Of a stretch of DNA of 64,000 bases, positions 54,076 through 64,000 are shown piece after piece. The stretch is from contig NZ_VBUI01000013.1 in assembly GCF_005780185.1 (NCBI RefSeq), positions 57,243 to 121,242 of the forward strand, read 5' to 3'. The translations under genes were made by a program, and so were the position numbers. Below the pieces are notes generated by a model that was given only the letters and a program-made list of their open reading frames with translations, had not been told where the DNA came from and did not search any database. Source of the DNA: Halomonas urmiana. Lineage in GTDB: Bacteria; Pseudomonadota; Gammaproteobacteria; Pseudomonadales; Halomonadaceae. How positions within the stretch are numbered: position 1 is the first letter of the stretch; every line of letters begins with the position of its first letter.

Positions 54076-54774
54076 TCAGTGCATCGACGCGCCGGGCAGC
54101 AGCGTCCACAGCTGCCAGAGGGCGAAGGCGATGATCGACAGCGCGGACAGCGTGCGGGTGGCCGGATGGCGAATCAGGGCGCCGAGCTGGCGCGCGGCGA
54201 GGCCGGTGGCCAGCAGGGCCGGCAGGGTGCCGAGGCCGAAGGCGCCCATCAGGGTCGCGCCCCGCCAGGGGTCGGCGATGGCCAGGCTCCAGGCGAGCAT
54301 CGAGTAGACCAGGCCGCACGGCAGCCAGCCCCAGACGGCGCCCAGGGCGAACGCCTGGGGCACCCGGACCACCGGCATCAGCCGCCGCCCCACGGGCTCG
54401 AGGTGGCGCCACAGGCGCTTGCCGACCGCTTCGACCTTGAGTAGCCCCTTCCACCAGTCGGCGATGTAGAGCGCCATCAGGATCAGCATTACCGCGGCCA
54501 GGCCCTGCAGCACCAGGCGTGCCTGGGGACTCAGGGCGATCAGCGTACCGAGCCCCGCCGCCAGGGCCCCGGCCATCATGTAGCTCGTGATGCGCCCCAG
54601 GTTGTAGCCGAGCAGCAGCCCCGAGAGGCGGGCCGGGCTTCTCATGCTGGGCGGCACGGCGAAGGTCAGGGCGCTCATGATGCCGCCGCACATGCCGATG
54701 CAGTGGGCGCCGCCGAGCAGGCCGAAGACGAAGGCCGCCGCCAGCGGGGGAAGATCGAGGCCGGTGGGATCCAT
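54076..54774 (-). CDS. SafE/UreH-like (DsbD-related) membrane protein
   Basis: 232 residues with about six membrane helices. Conserved GLLGGAHCIGMCGG near 18-31 and WGWLPCGLVYSMLAW near 150 are typical of the family annotated as sulfite exporter TauE/SafE or cytochrome biogenesis protein that follows ccoS. The paired cysteines suggest metal or thiol handling for cbb3 assembly, by context. Overlaps the ccoS stop (TGATG). Confidence 0.82.
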   Translation of the reverse strand: MDPTGLDLPPLAAAFVFGLLGGAHCIGMCGGIMSALTFAVPPSMRSPARLSGLLLGYNLGRITSYMMAGALAAGLGTLIALSPQARLVLQGLAAVMLILMALYIADWWKGLLKVEAVGKRLWRHLEPVGRRLMPVVRVPQAFALGAVWGWLPCGLVYSMLAWSLAIADPWRGATLMGAFGLGTLPALLATGLAARQLGALIRHPATRTLSALSIIAFALWQLWTLLPGASMH

Positions 54775-55010
54775 CAGTCGCGGCGGTCCTCGTCGCGAGG
54801 CGCGCCAGCATCGGGATCGGCGCCGGGCTTGGCCTCGGACGAGCCGCGCGGCTGGCGCGGGCGGTCGTTTTCGTCCTCGTCGAAGAGGATGCGGTAGGCG
54901 GGACCCTCGAGGTCCTCGAACTGGTCGTGCTTGACGGCCCAGAAGAAGGCCCAGACCGCCAGTCCCAGCAGGATCAGCGAGAGGGGGATCAGCAGATAGA
55001 GGATGTTCAT
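54774..55010 (-). CDS. ccoS: cbb3 oxidase maturation protein CcoS
   Basis: 78 residues: one membrane helix (about 5-25), the family block [25 protein letters not shown], and a charged tail. CcoS is needed for cofactor insertion into cbb3 oxidase. ATGA overlap with ccoI. Confidence 0.95.
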   Translation of the reverse strand: MNILYLLIPLSLILLGLAVWAFFWAVKHDQFEDLEGPAYRILFDEDENDRPRQPRGSSEAKPGADPDAGAPRDEDRRD

Positions 55011-57487
55011 GCGTTCACCAGCCTGGGAGAGTCGGCGCCGGCGGGGCGGCCGGGGCCGGCGCGGGTCAGGCGCAGGGCGTTGCCGACGACGACCAGCGAG
55101 CTCGCCGACATGCCGATGGCGGCGAGCCAGGGGGGCACGAAGCCCATTGCCGCCAGGGGCAGCGCCGAGAGGTTGTAGACTAGCGACCAGGCCAGGTTCT
55201 GGCGGATGATGCGCCGGGTGGTGCGGCCGGTCGCGATGGCCTCGACGATACGCCCCAGCCGCGGGCCGAGCAAGACGGCGTCGGCGCGGGTGCGGGCGAG
55301 GTCGGTGGCGCCGTTCATGGCGATGGCCACGTCGGCCCCGGCCAGCACCGGCACGTCGTTGATGCCGTCGCCCACCATGGCCACCCGCTCACCGGCGGCC
55401 TGCAGCGACCGGATGCGCGCCAGCTTGTCCTCCGGGGAGGCCGCCGCCTGCCAGGTCGCGATGTTAAGGCGCGCGGCCATGGCCGCCACCGCCGATTCGG
55501 TGTCGCCGGAGAGCAGCTCCACGGCCAGGCCGCGCGCCTGGAGGGCCTCGACGGTCTCCCGGGCATCGTCGCGCAGGCGGTCGTGGAGGGCGAACCAGGC
55601 CCTCGGCGCGCCGTCCTCGGCCAGCAGCAGCCACTGGCCCTCGCCGGGGGCCTCGGGCGTCGCCTCGGGCGCGGCGAAGGCGGGGGTGCCGAGGCGCCAA
55701 CGGCGCCCGTCGATGCGGCCCTCCAGGCCCTGGCCGGGGCGGCTGAGCACCTCGTCGGCGGTGACGGCGGCTTCGCGGAAGGTTCGAAAGGCGCGGGCGA
55801 TGGGGTGCTCGGACTGCGCCTCGAGGGCGGCCGCCAGGGCACGCGCCTGCGCCGCGTCCAGGGCGTCGTCGATCGGACGGGTCTCCACCAGGCTCATCTC
55901 GCCGCTGGTCAGGGTGCCGGTCTTGTCGAAGATCACCCGATCCAGCTGCGACAGTGCCTCCAGGGCGTCGGCGCGGGTGATCAGCACCCCGCGACGGTGC
56001 AGCCGACCGTGCCCCGCGGTCAGGGCCGTGGGCGTGGCCAGCGCCAGGGCGCAGGGACAGGTCACCACCAGTACCGACAGGGTGACCCACAGCATGCGGT
56101 CGGGGTCGATGAACCACCAGGCGACGGCCACGCCGACGGAGATCAGCAGCACCTGCAGCACGAAATGATGCGCCATGCGCGCCGCCAGCTGGGCGATGTG
56201 CGGCCGGCTGGCGAAGGCGCGGTCGGTGAGATCGACGATGCCGGCAACCCGGGCCTCGCGGCCGGCATGGGTGACGCGCACCGTCAGCGGGCTCTCGATG
56301 TTCTGGCTACCGCCGGTGACGCGATCGCCGCTGCGTCGGGTCACCGGCAGGTATTCGCCGGTGAGCATCGACTCGTCGAGGCTCGATTCGCCGCTCTCGA
56401 TCACGCCGTCGGCCGGCACGCCGTGGCCGGGCTTGACCAGCACCCGGTCGCCGGCGGCGAGCTCGCTGGAGGGTAGGATGCGCTCCTCGCCCGCCTCGGT
56501 GAGGCGGATCGCCGAGAGCGGCAGGGCGCCTGCGAGGGCGTTGCCGCTATGGCCACTGCGGCGCCGGGCGCGCACTTCGATATAGCGGCCGAACAGCAGG
56601 AAGAAGGTGAACATGGCCACCGAATCGAAATAGACGTCGCCGTGCCCGACGATCACCGCATAGCCGCTGGCCAGATAGGCGCCGCCGATGGCCAGTGATA
56701 CCGGCACGTCCATGCCCAGGGTGCGGGTCTTCAGGTCGCGCAGGGCATTGGCGAAGAAGGGCTGGGCCGAGAAGAGCACCACCGGGGTGGCCAGCGCGAA
56801 GGAGAGCCAGTGGAAGAGGGCATCGAAGTCGGCGCCGAGCTCACCGGGGCCCGCCACGTAGATCGGGATCGAGAACATCAGCACCTGCATCATCGCCACC
56901 GCGGCGACGATCAGTCGGCGCACGTTCATGCGCTCCTCGTGCTGCAGCCGGCTCTGGGCCGCATCGGGCTCGTAGGGCTGTGCCGGATAGCCGATGGCGG
57001 CCATCTCGGCGAGGATCCGCGACAGCGCTACCCGCTCGGGATCCCAGCTGACGCGCAGGCGATGGTGGGAGAGGTTGACGGCGCTGGCCTCGATGCCGGG
57101 AAGGGCGTTGAGGCGGTGCTCGATCAGCCAGGCGCAGGCCGCGCAGGTGATGCCGTCCACGGCCAGGGTGGCGTGCACCCTGCCGCCCTCGCCGTCGGGG
57201 TGCACGAAGCGTGCCTGCAGGCCGGGATCGTCGAACACCGCCCAGGTCTCGGCCTTGACCGCCTGGCGATCGTCCGGCCGCTCGGGCAGCTCGGTGCGAA
57301 AGCGGTAGTAGCTCGCCAGGCCGCCGTCGACGATGGCGTGGGCCACGGCCTCGCAGCCGGGACAGCACAACGGCCGGCGTTCGTCGTCCAGGGTGATCGA
57401 CCAGGGTGCGCCCGCGGGCACCCGGTTGCCACAGTGGTAACAGCCGGGGGCCTCGGTCGTCGGGGAGGATGTCGCGGTCGCGGTCAT
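55007..57487 (-). CDS. ccoI: Copper-transporting P1B ATPase CcoI (FixI)
   Basis: 826 residues. An N-terminal cysteine-rich ribbon (CYHCGNR, CCPGC), a heavy-metal domain with CAAC ([15 protein letters not shown]), eight helices, CPC (C477-C479) and the phosphorylated D521 in DKTGTLTSG. CcoI exports copper for the CuB centre of cbb3 oxidase. Sits between ccoH and ccoS with zero or overlapping gaps. Confidence 0.96.
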   Translation of the reverse strand: MTATATSSPTTEAPGCYHCGNRVPAGAPWSITLDDERRPLCCPGCEAVAHAIVDGGLASYYRFRTELPERPDDRQAVKAETWAVFDDPGLQARFVHPDGEGGRVHATLAVDGITCAACAWLIEHRLNALPGIEASAVNLSHHRLRVSWDPERVALSRILAEMAAIGYPAQPYEPDAAQSRLQHEERMNVRRLIVAAVAMMQVLMFSIPIYVAGPGELGADFDALFHWLSFALATPVVLFSAQPFFANALRDLKTRTLGMDVPVSLAIGGAYLASGYAVIVGHGDVYFDSVAMFTFFLLFGRYIEVRARRRSGHSGNALAGALPLSAIRLTEAGEERILPSSELAAGDRVLVKPGHGVPADGVIESGESSLDESMLTGEYLPVTRRSGDRVTGGSQNIESPLTVRVTHAGREARVAGIVDLTDRAFASRPHIAQLAARMAHHFVLQVLLISVGVAVAWWFIDPDRMLWVTLSVLVVTCPCALALATPTALTAGHGRLHRRGVLITRADALEALSQLDRVIFDKTGTLTSGEMSLVETRPIDDALDAAQARALAAALEAQSEHPIARAFRTFREAAVTADEVLSRPGQGLEGRIDGRRWRLGTPAFAAPEATPEAPGEGQWLLLAEDGAPRAWFALHDRLRDDARETVEALQARGLAVELLSGDTESAVAAMAARLNIATWQAAASPEDKLARIRSLQAAGERVAMVGDGINDVPVLAGADVAIAMNGATDLARTRADAVLLGPRLGRIVEAIATGRTTRRIIRQNLAWSLVYNLSALPLAAMGFVPPWLAAIGMSASSLVVVGNALRLTRAGPGRPAGADSPRLVNA

Positions 57488-57999
57488 CTAGATGCCGGGA
57501 GAGAGCGAGATCTCGCCTTCCGTCGGGAAGTGCGCCTCGCCGGTCAGGCGCCACTCGGCGTCCCGGCCCTCGGCCGGCTGCAGGTGCAGGTACCAGCGAT
57601 ATTCAAGCGTCTGATCGATCGACGTCACGTAGCGCCCGTCGCGCACGTGCTCCAGCACCATCGAGCGATCGCGGCTGCTCTCGGTGGGGAAGATCAGCTC
57701 GAGGTAGAGCCGCTCCGGCTGGCGCTCGCCCGCCAGGTCGATGACGATGTCGCCGGTGCGCGGGTCGGCGCGCATGACCGCCTCGAGGCCCAGCTGGCGG
57801 GCGTGCTCCTGCTTGGCCAGCTGTTCGTTGATGGCCAGCCCCTGCTTGTAGTAGTCCTGCTCCACCGTGCCGTCGTAGAAGTGAATCGACAGCACCAGGT
57901 AGGTGATGCTGAAGGTTACCGACGAGGCCAGCAGGCCGATCAAGAACCACGGCCAGAACTGCTTGTACCAGGGGGGGATGCTCTCGGGTTCCGCACTCA

Positions 58000-58000
<1 letters not shown>
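57488..58000 (-). CDS. ccoH: FixH/CcoH family assembly protein
   Basis: 170 residues: N-terminal PPWYKQFWPWFLI, one helix (about 17-40), then a periplasmic beta-rich domain. The FYDGTVEQDYYKQGLAINE block is typical. Needed for cbb3 oxidase assembly. Abuts ccoI and overlaps ccoG by one base. Confidence 0.93.
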
Positions 58001-59433
<1,433 letters not shown>

Positions 59434-59492
59434 GGCAGGCTCGTGGCTGGCAAGGAGGGGAGGGCCGTCGGGGGTAACCCGCTACGGATGGT

Positions 59493-59505
59493 CGATATTG
59501 TATCG
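59493..59505 (-). promoter_or_regulatory. Inverted repeat ahead of ccoG
   Basis: CGATA-TTG-TATCG, 60 bp before the ccoG ATG, containing TACAAT (-10-like) on the minus strand. Regulator unknown; it is not an ANR box. Confidence 0.35.
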
Positions 59506-59524
59506 GGGCGGTCGCACAACGAGA

Positions 59525-59551
59525 AAGGGTGCGACCGGAGGCCGCACCCTT
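59525..59551 (-). terminator. ccoNOQP terminator
   Basis: AAGGGTGCG and CGCACCCTT, 9-bp stem with 9-nt loop; on the minus strand followed by TCTC after the terminal TTs. Confidence 0.7.
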
Positions 59552-59575
59552 GGCATGCCGTCATCGATCGCCGGC

Positions 59576-60505
59576 TCAGTCCTGGCGGCTCAGGCCGTAG
59601 ACGTAGGCGGCGACGAGGTGCACCTTGTCCTCGCCGATGTAGGCGGCCTGTGCCGGCATATGGCCGTTGCGGCCGTTACGCAGGGTCTGGCGCACCGAGT
59701 CGGCCAGCGACTGACCGGGCGCCCGATAGAGCCAGGCATCGTCGGTCAGGTTGGGCGCGCCCAGCGCCTGGTTGCCGGTGCCGTCGGGCATGTGACAGGC
59801 GGCGCACACCGAGGCGAACACGCTGGCACCCTGCTCGGCACGCTCGGCGTCCTCGGCATTGCCGGAGAGCGAGAGCACGTGCTGGGTCACGTTCTCGATG
59901 TTCTCGCTGCCCAGCTGCTGCCAGGAGGGCATCAGGCCGTTACGCCCGTTGTTGAGGGTCTGGACGATGTTCTCCGGCGCACCGCCATACAGCCAAGCGT
60001 CGTCGGTCAGGTTGGGGAAGCCGTAGCCGCCCTTGGCGTTGGAGCCGTGGCAGATCGCGCAGTTGTTGAGGAAGATGCGCTCGGCGACCTGCATCGCCTC
60101 GCCGTCCTGGGACAGCTCCGGGATCGGCACCTCCTGGTACTGGGCGAAGATCGGCGCGAAGCGCTCCTCGGCGCGAGCGACCTCCTCCTCCCACTGGCTC
60201 TCCTGGCTCCAGCCCAGCAGGCCGGAGAAGTTGCCGAGGCCCGGGTAGAGCACCAGGTAGCCCAGCGAGAAGATCACGGTGCCGACGTAGAGCTGGAACC
60301 ACCAGCGCGGCAGCGGGTTGTCGTACTCCTCGATCCCGTCGGCGGCATGGCCCGTGGTGTCGACGTTGCCCTCGGCATCCGGGGTCTTGTCGGTCTTGCG
60401 GTTGGCGAAGAGCAGCCAGGCACTGATGCCGATGGTGCCCAGCGTGATGACGATGATCCAGGCGCTCCAGAAGCTGGAAAGGGAGTCACCCCAAAAATTG
60501 TTCAT
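59576..60505 (-). CDS. ccoP: cbb3 oxidase dihaem subunit CcoP
   Basis: 309 residues. Two N-terminal helices (about 15-35 and 70-90) and two haem c sites, CAICH (149-153) and CAACH (234-238). Passes electrons from soluble cytochromes to CcoO/CcoN. ATGA overlap with ccoQ. Confidence 0.97.
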   Translation of the reverse strand: MNNFWGDSLSSFWSAWIIVITLGTIGISAWLLFANRKTDKTPDAEGNVDTTGHAADGIEEYDNPLPRWWFQLYVGTVIFSLGYLVLYPGLGNFSGLLGWSQESQWEEEVARAEERFAPIFAQYQEVPIPELSQDGEAMQVAERIFLNNCAICHGSNAKGGYGFPNLTDDAWLYGGAPENIVQTLNNGRNGLMPSWQQLGSENIENVTQHVLSLSGNAEDAERAEQGASVFASVCAACHMPDGTGNQALGAPNLTDDAWLYRAPGQSLADSVRQTLRNGRNGHMPAQAAYIGEDKVHLVAAYVYGLSRQD

Positions 60506-60714
60506 GTGTTCCTCTCTCCCTTGTCGTGTCGGGAACCGGCCTCTCGGGAGGCATTCTGGTCACGGTGCGGCGGTTCATCCTCATCGGCGAAGGGCAGGTT
60601 GGCCGCCTCGTCGAAATCCGGCTTGCGTCGCTTCGAGTAGGCCCACATCGTGAGCCCCGCGAAGGCGATGATCAGCAGGATGATGATCACCCCGTTGACG
60701 ATCCCGTTATCCAT
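60502..60714 (-). CDS. ccoQ: cbb3 oxidase small subunit CcoQ
   Basis: 70 residues: a single helix (VIIILLIIAFAGLTMWAYSKRRK) and a charged tail. CcoQ stabilises the complex. Two bases after ccoO. Confidence 0.92.
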   Translation of the reverse strand: MDNGIVNGVIIILLIIAFAGLTMWAYSKRRKPDFDEAANLPFADEDEPPHRDQNASREAGSRHDKGERNT

Positions 60715-60716
60715 GA

Positions 60717-61325
60717 TCAGCGCGAATCCTTGAGCACGGTGCCGAGCTGCTGCAGGTAGGCGACCAGAGCGGTGATCTCCCGCTGTCCGCGCACCTCCTC
60801 GCTGGCGTTGGCAATCTGCTCGTCGGTGTAGGGGACGCCCAGGGTCTGCATGACGCGCATCTCGTCATCGATGCGCTCGCCGCTCAGCGTGTTCTCGAAG
60901 AGCCACGGGTAGGCCGGCATGATCGATTCCGGTACCACGTCACGCGGGTTGTAGAGATGGGCACGGTGCCAGTCGTCGCTGTAGCGGCCGCCGACGCGGG
61001 CCAGGTCCGGCCCGGTGCGCTTGGAGCCCCACAGGAAGTTGTGCTCGTAGACCTGTTCGCCGGCGACGCTGTAGGGGCCGTAGCGCTCGGTCTCGGCGCG
61101 GAAGGGGCGCACCATCTGCGAGTGGCAGCCGACGCAGCCCTCGCGGCGATAGACGCCGCGGCCCGCGAGCTCCAGGGCGGAGAGAGGCTCGAGGCCCTCG
61201 ACCGGCTCGGTGGTCTGCTTCTGGAAGAACAGCGGCACGATCTCGGCCAGGCCCCCGAAGCTGATCACTACCAGGATCAGCACGGCGAGCAGACCGACGT
61301 TCTTTTCGACTATCTCGTGTCTCAT
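60717..61325 (-). CDS. ccoO: cbb3 oxidase monohaem subunit CcoO
   Basis: 202 residues: one N-terminal helix (about 10-33), haem c site CVGCH (64-68) followed by [15 protein letters not shown], and a conserved [13 protein letters not shown] with the later axial Met region. Confidence 0.97.
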   Translation of the reverse strand: MRHEIVEKNVGLLAVLILVVISFGGLAEIVPLFFQKQTTEPVEGLEPLSALELAGRGVYRREGCVGCHSQMVRPFRAETERYGPYSVAGEQVYEHNFLWGSKRTGPDLARVGGRYSDDWHRAHLYNPRDVVPESIMPAYPWLFENTLSGERIDDEMRVMQTLGVPYTDEQIANASEEVRGQREITALVAYLQQLGTVLKDSR

Positions 61326-61348
61326 TGGTGTCTCGTTCCCTGGTTGGC

Positions 61349-62773
<1,425 letters not shown>

Positions 62774-62936
62774 GTCAGGTTCCCATCGAACGCGGTTTGG
62801 GGGTGTCCCGCGGCATTCTGCCTCGGGGTGACCTCCGCAGGATGATGCAGGTCTTTAACCAAGGGTGATTCTAGCGCAGGCGTCCGGCAAGCTGAACACG
62901 CCAATGTATTGATTTATGAACTCAAGGAGGCCTAAA

Positions 62937-63671
62937 TTGTCGGACTGTTTTTGTCGGGATTTGCCGTCGATCGACCGCTCGACCCTGTCCCGACGACTGC
63001 TCGATGACGAGCAGGGACGCTGGAATATCGCCGGGCTCGGCCCGCTGGAAGTGCGCGGCGAAGGTCGCGTCGGGCGATTGCTGATCGCTCACGGAGCCGG
63101 AGCGGGCCAGGATTCAACCTTTATGCAACGGTTGCGCGTCTCCCTCGCCACTGTGGGGGTCCAGACCCTGGCCTTCGAGTTCGATTACCTGCAGACGATG
63201 CGCCGCGAAGGGCGCCGTCGCCCCCCGTCGAGCGTCGAGCGCCTGGTCGATGAACTGTCCCTGTGGTGCGACAGCGTGTCGCACCGCGACCTTCCGCCAC
63301 CCTGGCTGGGGGGCAAGTCCATGGGCGGTCGCGTGGCCAGCATGCTGGCGGCGCAGGCCCCTCACCGGACATCCCCCGCGGGACTGGTGCTATGCGGCTA
63401 CCCCTTCCATCCCCCCGGCAAGCCGGAGCGACTGCGCCTCGCCCACTGGCCGTCGCTCGCCTCTCCGACCCTGGTGGTGCAGGGCAGTCGCGACCCCTTC
63501 GGCACCCGCGAGCAGGTCGCCGGCTATGCGCTGCCCGAGGTAGCCCATCTGCACTGGCTCGAGGATGGCGACCACGACTGGAAACCCAGGCGCGCCTCGG
63601 GCCGCGATCAGGCGGCGCTGATCACCGAGGCCTGCGATACGATCGCCGCGTTCATGAGCGAACATTCCTGA
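62937..63671 (+). CDS. Alpha/beta hydrolase (KANL3/Tex30-like)
   Basis: 244 residues from a TTG at 62937, chosen because AAGGAGG lies 6 bp ahead; an ATG at 62916 has no site and would start inside it. LLIAHGAGAGQDSTFM (oxyanion region), the nucleophile in GGKSMGGR, the acid in VVQGSRDPFG and the histidine in DGDHDWKP give a full catalytic triad. Substrate unknown. Divergent from ccoN. Confidence 0.85.
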   Translation: MSDCFCRDLPSIDRSTLSRRLLDDEQGRWNIAGLGPLEVRGEGRVGRLLIAHGAGAGQDSTFMQRLRVSLATVGVQTLAFEFDYLQTMRREGRRRPPSSVERLVDELSLWCDSVSHRDLPPPWLGGKSMGGRVASMLAAQAPHRTSPAGLVLCGYPFHPPGKPERLRLAHWPSLASPTLVVQGSRDPFGTREQVAGYALPEVAHLHWLEDGDHDWKPRRASGRDQAALITEACDTIAAFMSEHS

Positions 63672-63761
63672 AAGCCGCGCGGCGCGGGCGATGTGGCCAA
63701 GTGGATGAAAGGGCGGCGATTCTTCTTCACCACAGGGTTCACGATGGCGGCGCAAAAAGCG

Positions 63762-63789
63762 TTGACATTGATCGGGTCCCCTGTAGAAT
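63762..63789 (+). promoter_or_regulatory. Promoter of tRNA-Val/tRNA-Asp
   Basis: TTGACA, 16-bp spacer, TAGAAT, 18 bp before the tRNA. Consensus -35. Confidence 0.8.
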
Positions 63790-63807
63790 GCAGCGCCACG
63801 TGACCGG

Positions 63808-63883
63808 GGGTGGTTAGCTCAGCTGGGAGAGCACCAGCCTTACAAGCTGGGGGTCACAGGTTCGAACCCTGTACCACCCACCA
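63808..63883 (+). tRNA. tRNA-Val (UAC)
   Basis: 76 nt with CCA. GGGTGGT pairs with ACCACCC; anticodon loop CTTACAA gives UAC. Confidence 0.97.
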
Positions 63884-63925
63884 TTGCCACGGCAATGGCC
63901 CGATTACGTAGTAGAAGATAGCAGC

Positions 63926-64000
63926 GGACCGGTAGTTCAGTTGGTTAGAATGCCGGCCTGTCACGCCGGAGGTCGCGGGTTCGAGTCCCGTCCGGTCCGC
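63926..64000 (+). tRNA. tRNA-Asp (GUC), cut two bases before its 3' end
   Basis: GGACCGG pairs with CCGGTCC; anticodon loop CTGTCAC gives GUC. The last two bases of CCA would lie past the window. Same transcript as tRNA-Val. Confidence 0.95.

Noticed and set aside
62911..62927. FNR box TTGATTTATGAACTCAA between ccoN and the hydrolase
   Set aside because: Half-sites are 9 bp apart instead of 6; not a proper ANR site.

Overview
This 64 kb window is chromosomal DNA from a GC-rich gammaproteobacterium. Protein content and gene order (dapA-bamC-purC, scpA-scpB-rluB, bepA/tusA-like/perM/bcp, crbSR acetate locus, anr-hemN-cco block) best fit a Halomonas-like member of the Oceanospirillales; this is judged by eye, without a database search. 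I see no phage, insertion sequence, CRISPR array or rRNA. Almost everything is core genome on both strands.

Layout: mltF (cut by the left edge) and purL diverge; a zinc-ribbon protein, radD and a four-PAS GGDEF diguanylate cyclase follow. At 10.2-14.5 kb come scpA-scpB-rluB (overlapping stops and starts), two identical tRNA-Lys genes and nadA. At 14.6-24.8 kb lie bepA, tusA-like, perM, bcp, dapA-bamC-MBL-purC, trmO, a GNAT gene, nadC and ampD. At 25.1-32.5 kb: aceE-aceF behind a clear sigma-70 promoter, adk, tsaB-rsmJ. At 32.5-37.6 kb: plsB, a cardiolipin-synthase-like gene, a UPF0149 gene and sprT.

From 37.8 to 50.6 kb is an acetate-use locus: acs, response regulator crbR, hybrid kinase crbS with a transporter-like sensor half, an unrecognised membrane protein, a sodium:solute symporter with its DUF4212 partner, and a cNMP/CBS/nucleotidyltransferase protein followed by a DnaQ-like exonuclease. 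A shared motif (ACSAWKGTCTARG) sits ahead of acs and of the nucleotidyltransferase gene at similar distances from a -10-like hexamer. From 50.7 to 62.8 kb come ttcA, anr, a HemN-like gene under a good ANR box, and the complete cbb3 oxidase set (ccoNOQP, ccoGHIS and a SafE/UreH-like membrane protein), a coherent low-oxygen respiration block. The window ends with an alpha/beta hydrolase, tRNA-Val and a cut tRNA-Asp.

The most unusual structure is a family of 7-bp tandem arrays. Four occur (nadA/bepA, cls-like/UPF0149, crbR/crbS, ttcA/anr), every one between convergent genes and next to the stop codon of the minus-strand gene. Read along the transcript, the units follow RAGCNNN (GAGCGCC, AAGCTGG, AAGCTGG, AAGCTAT). 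The plus-strand gene on the other side carries a shorter, degenerate set of RAGCNNN units, so both convergent transcripts end in heptads that can pair with each other, often with short GCTTCGC-type hairpins or a terminator between.
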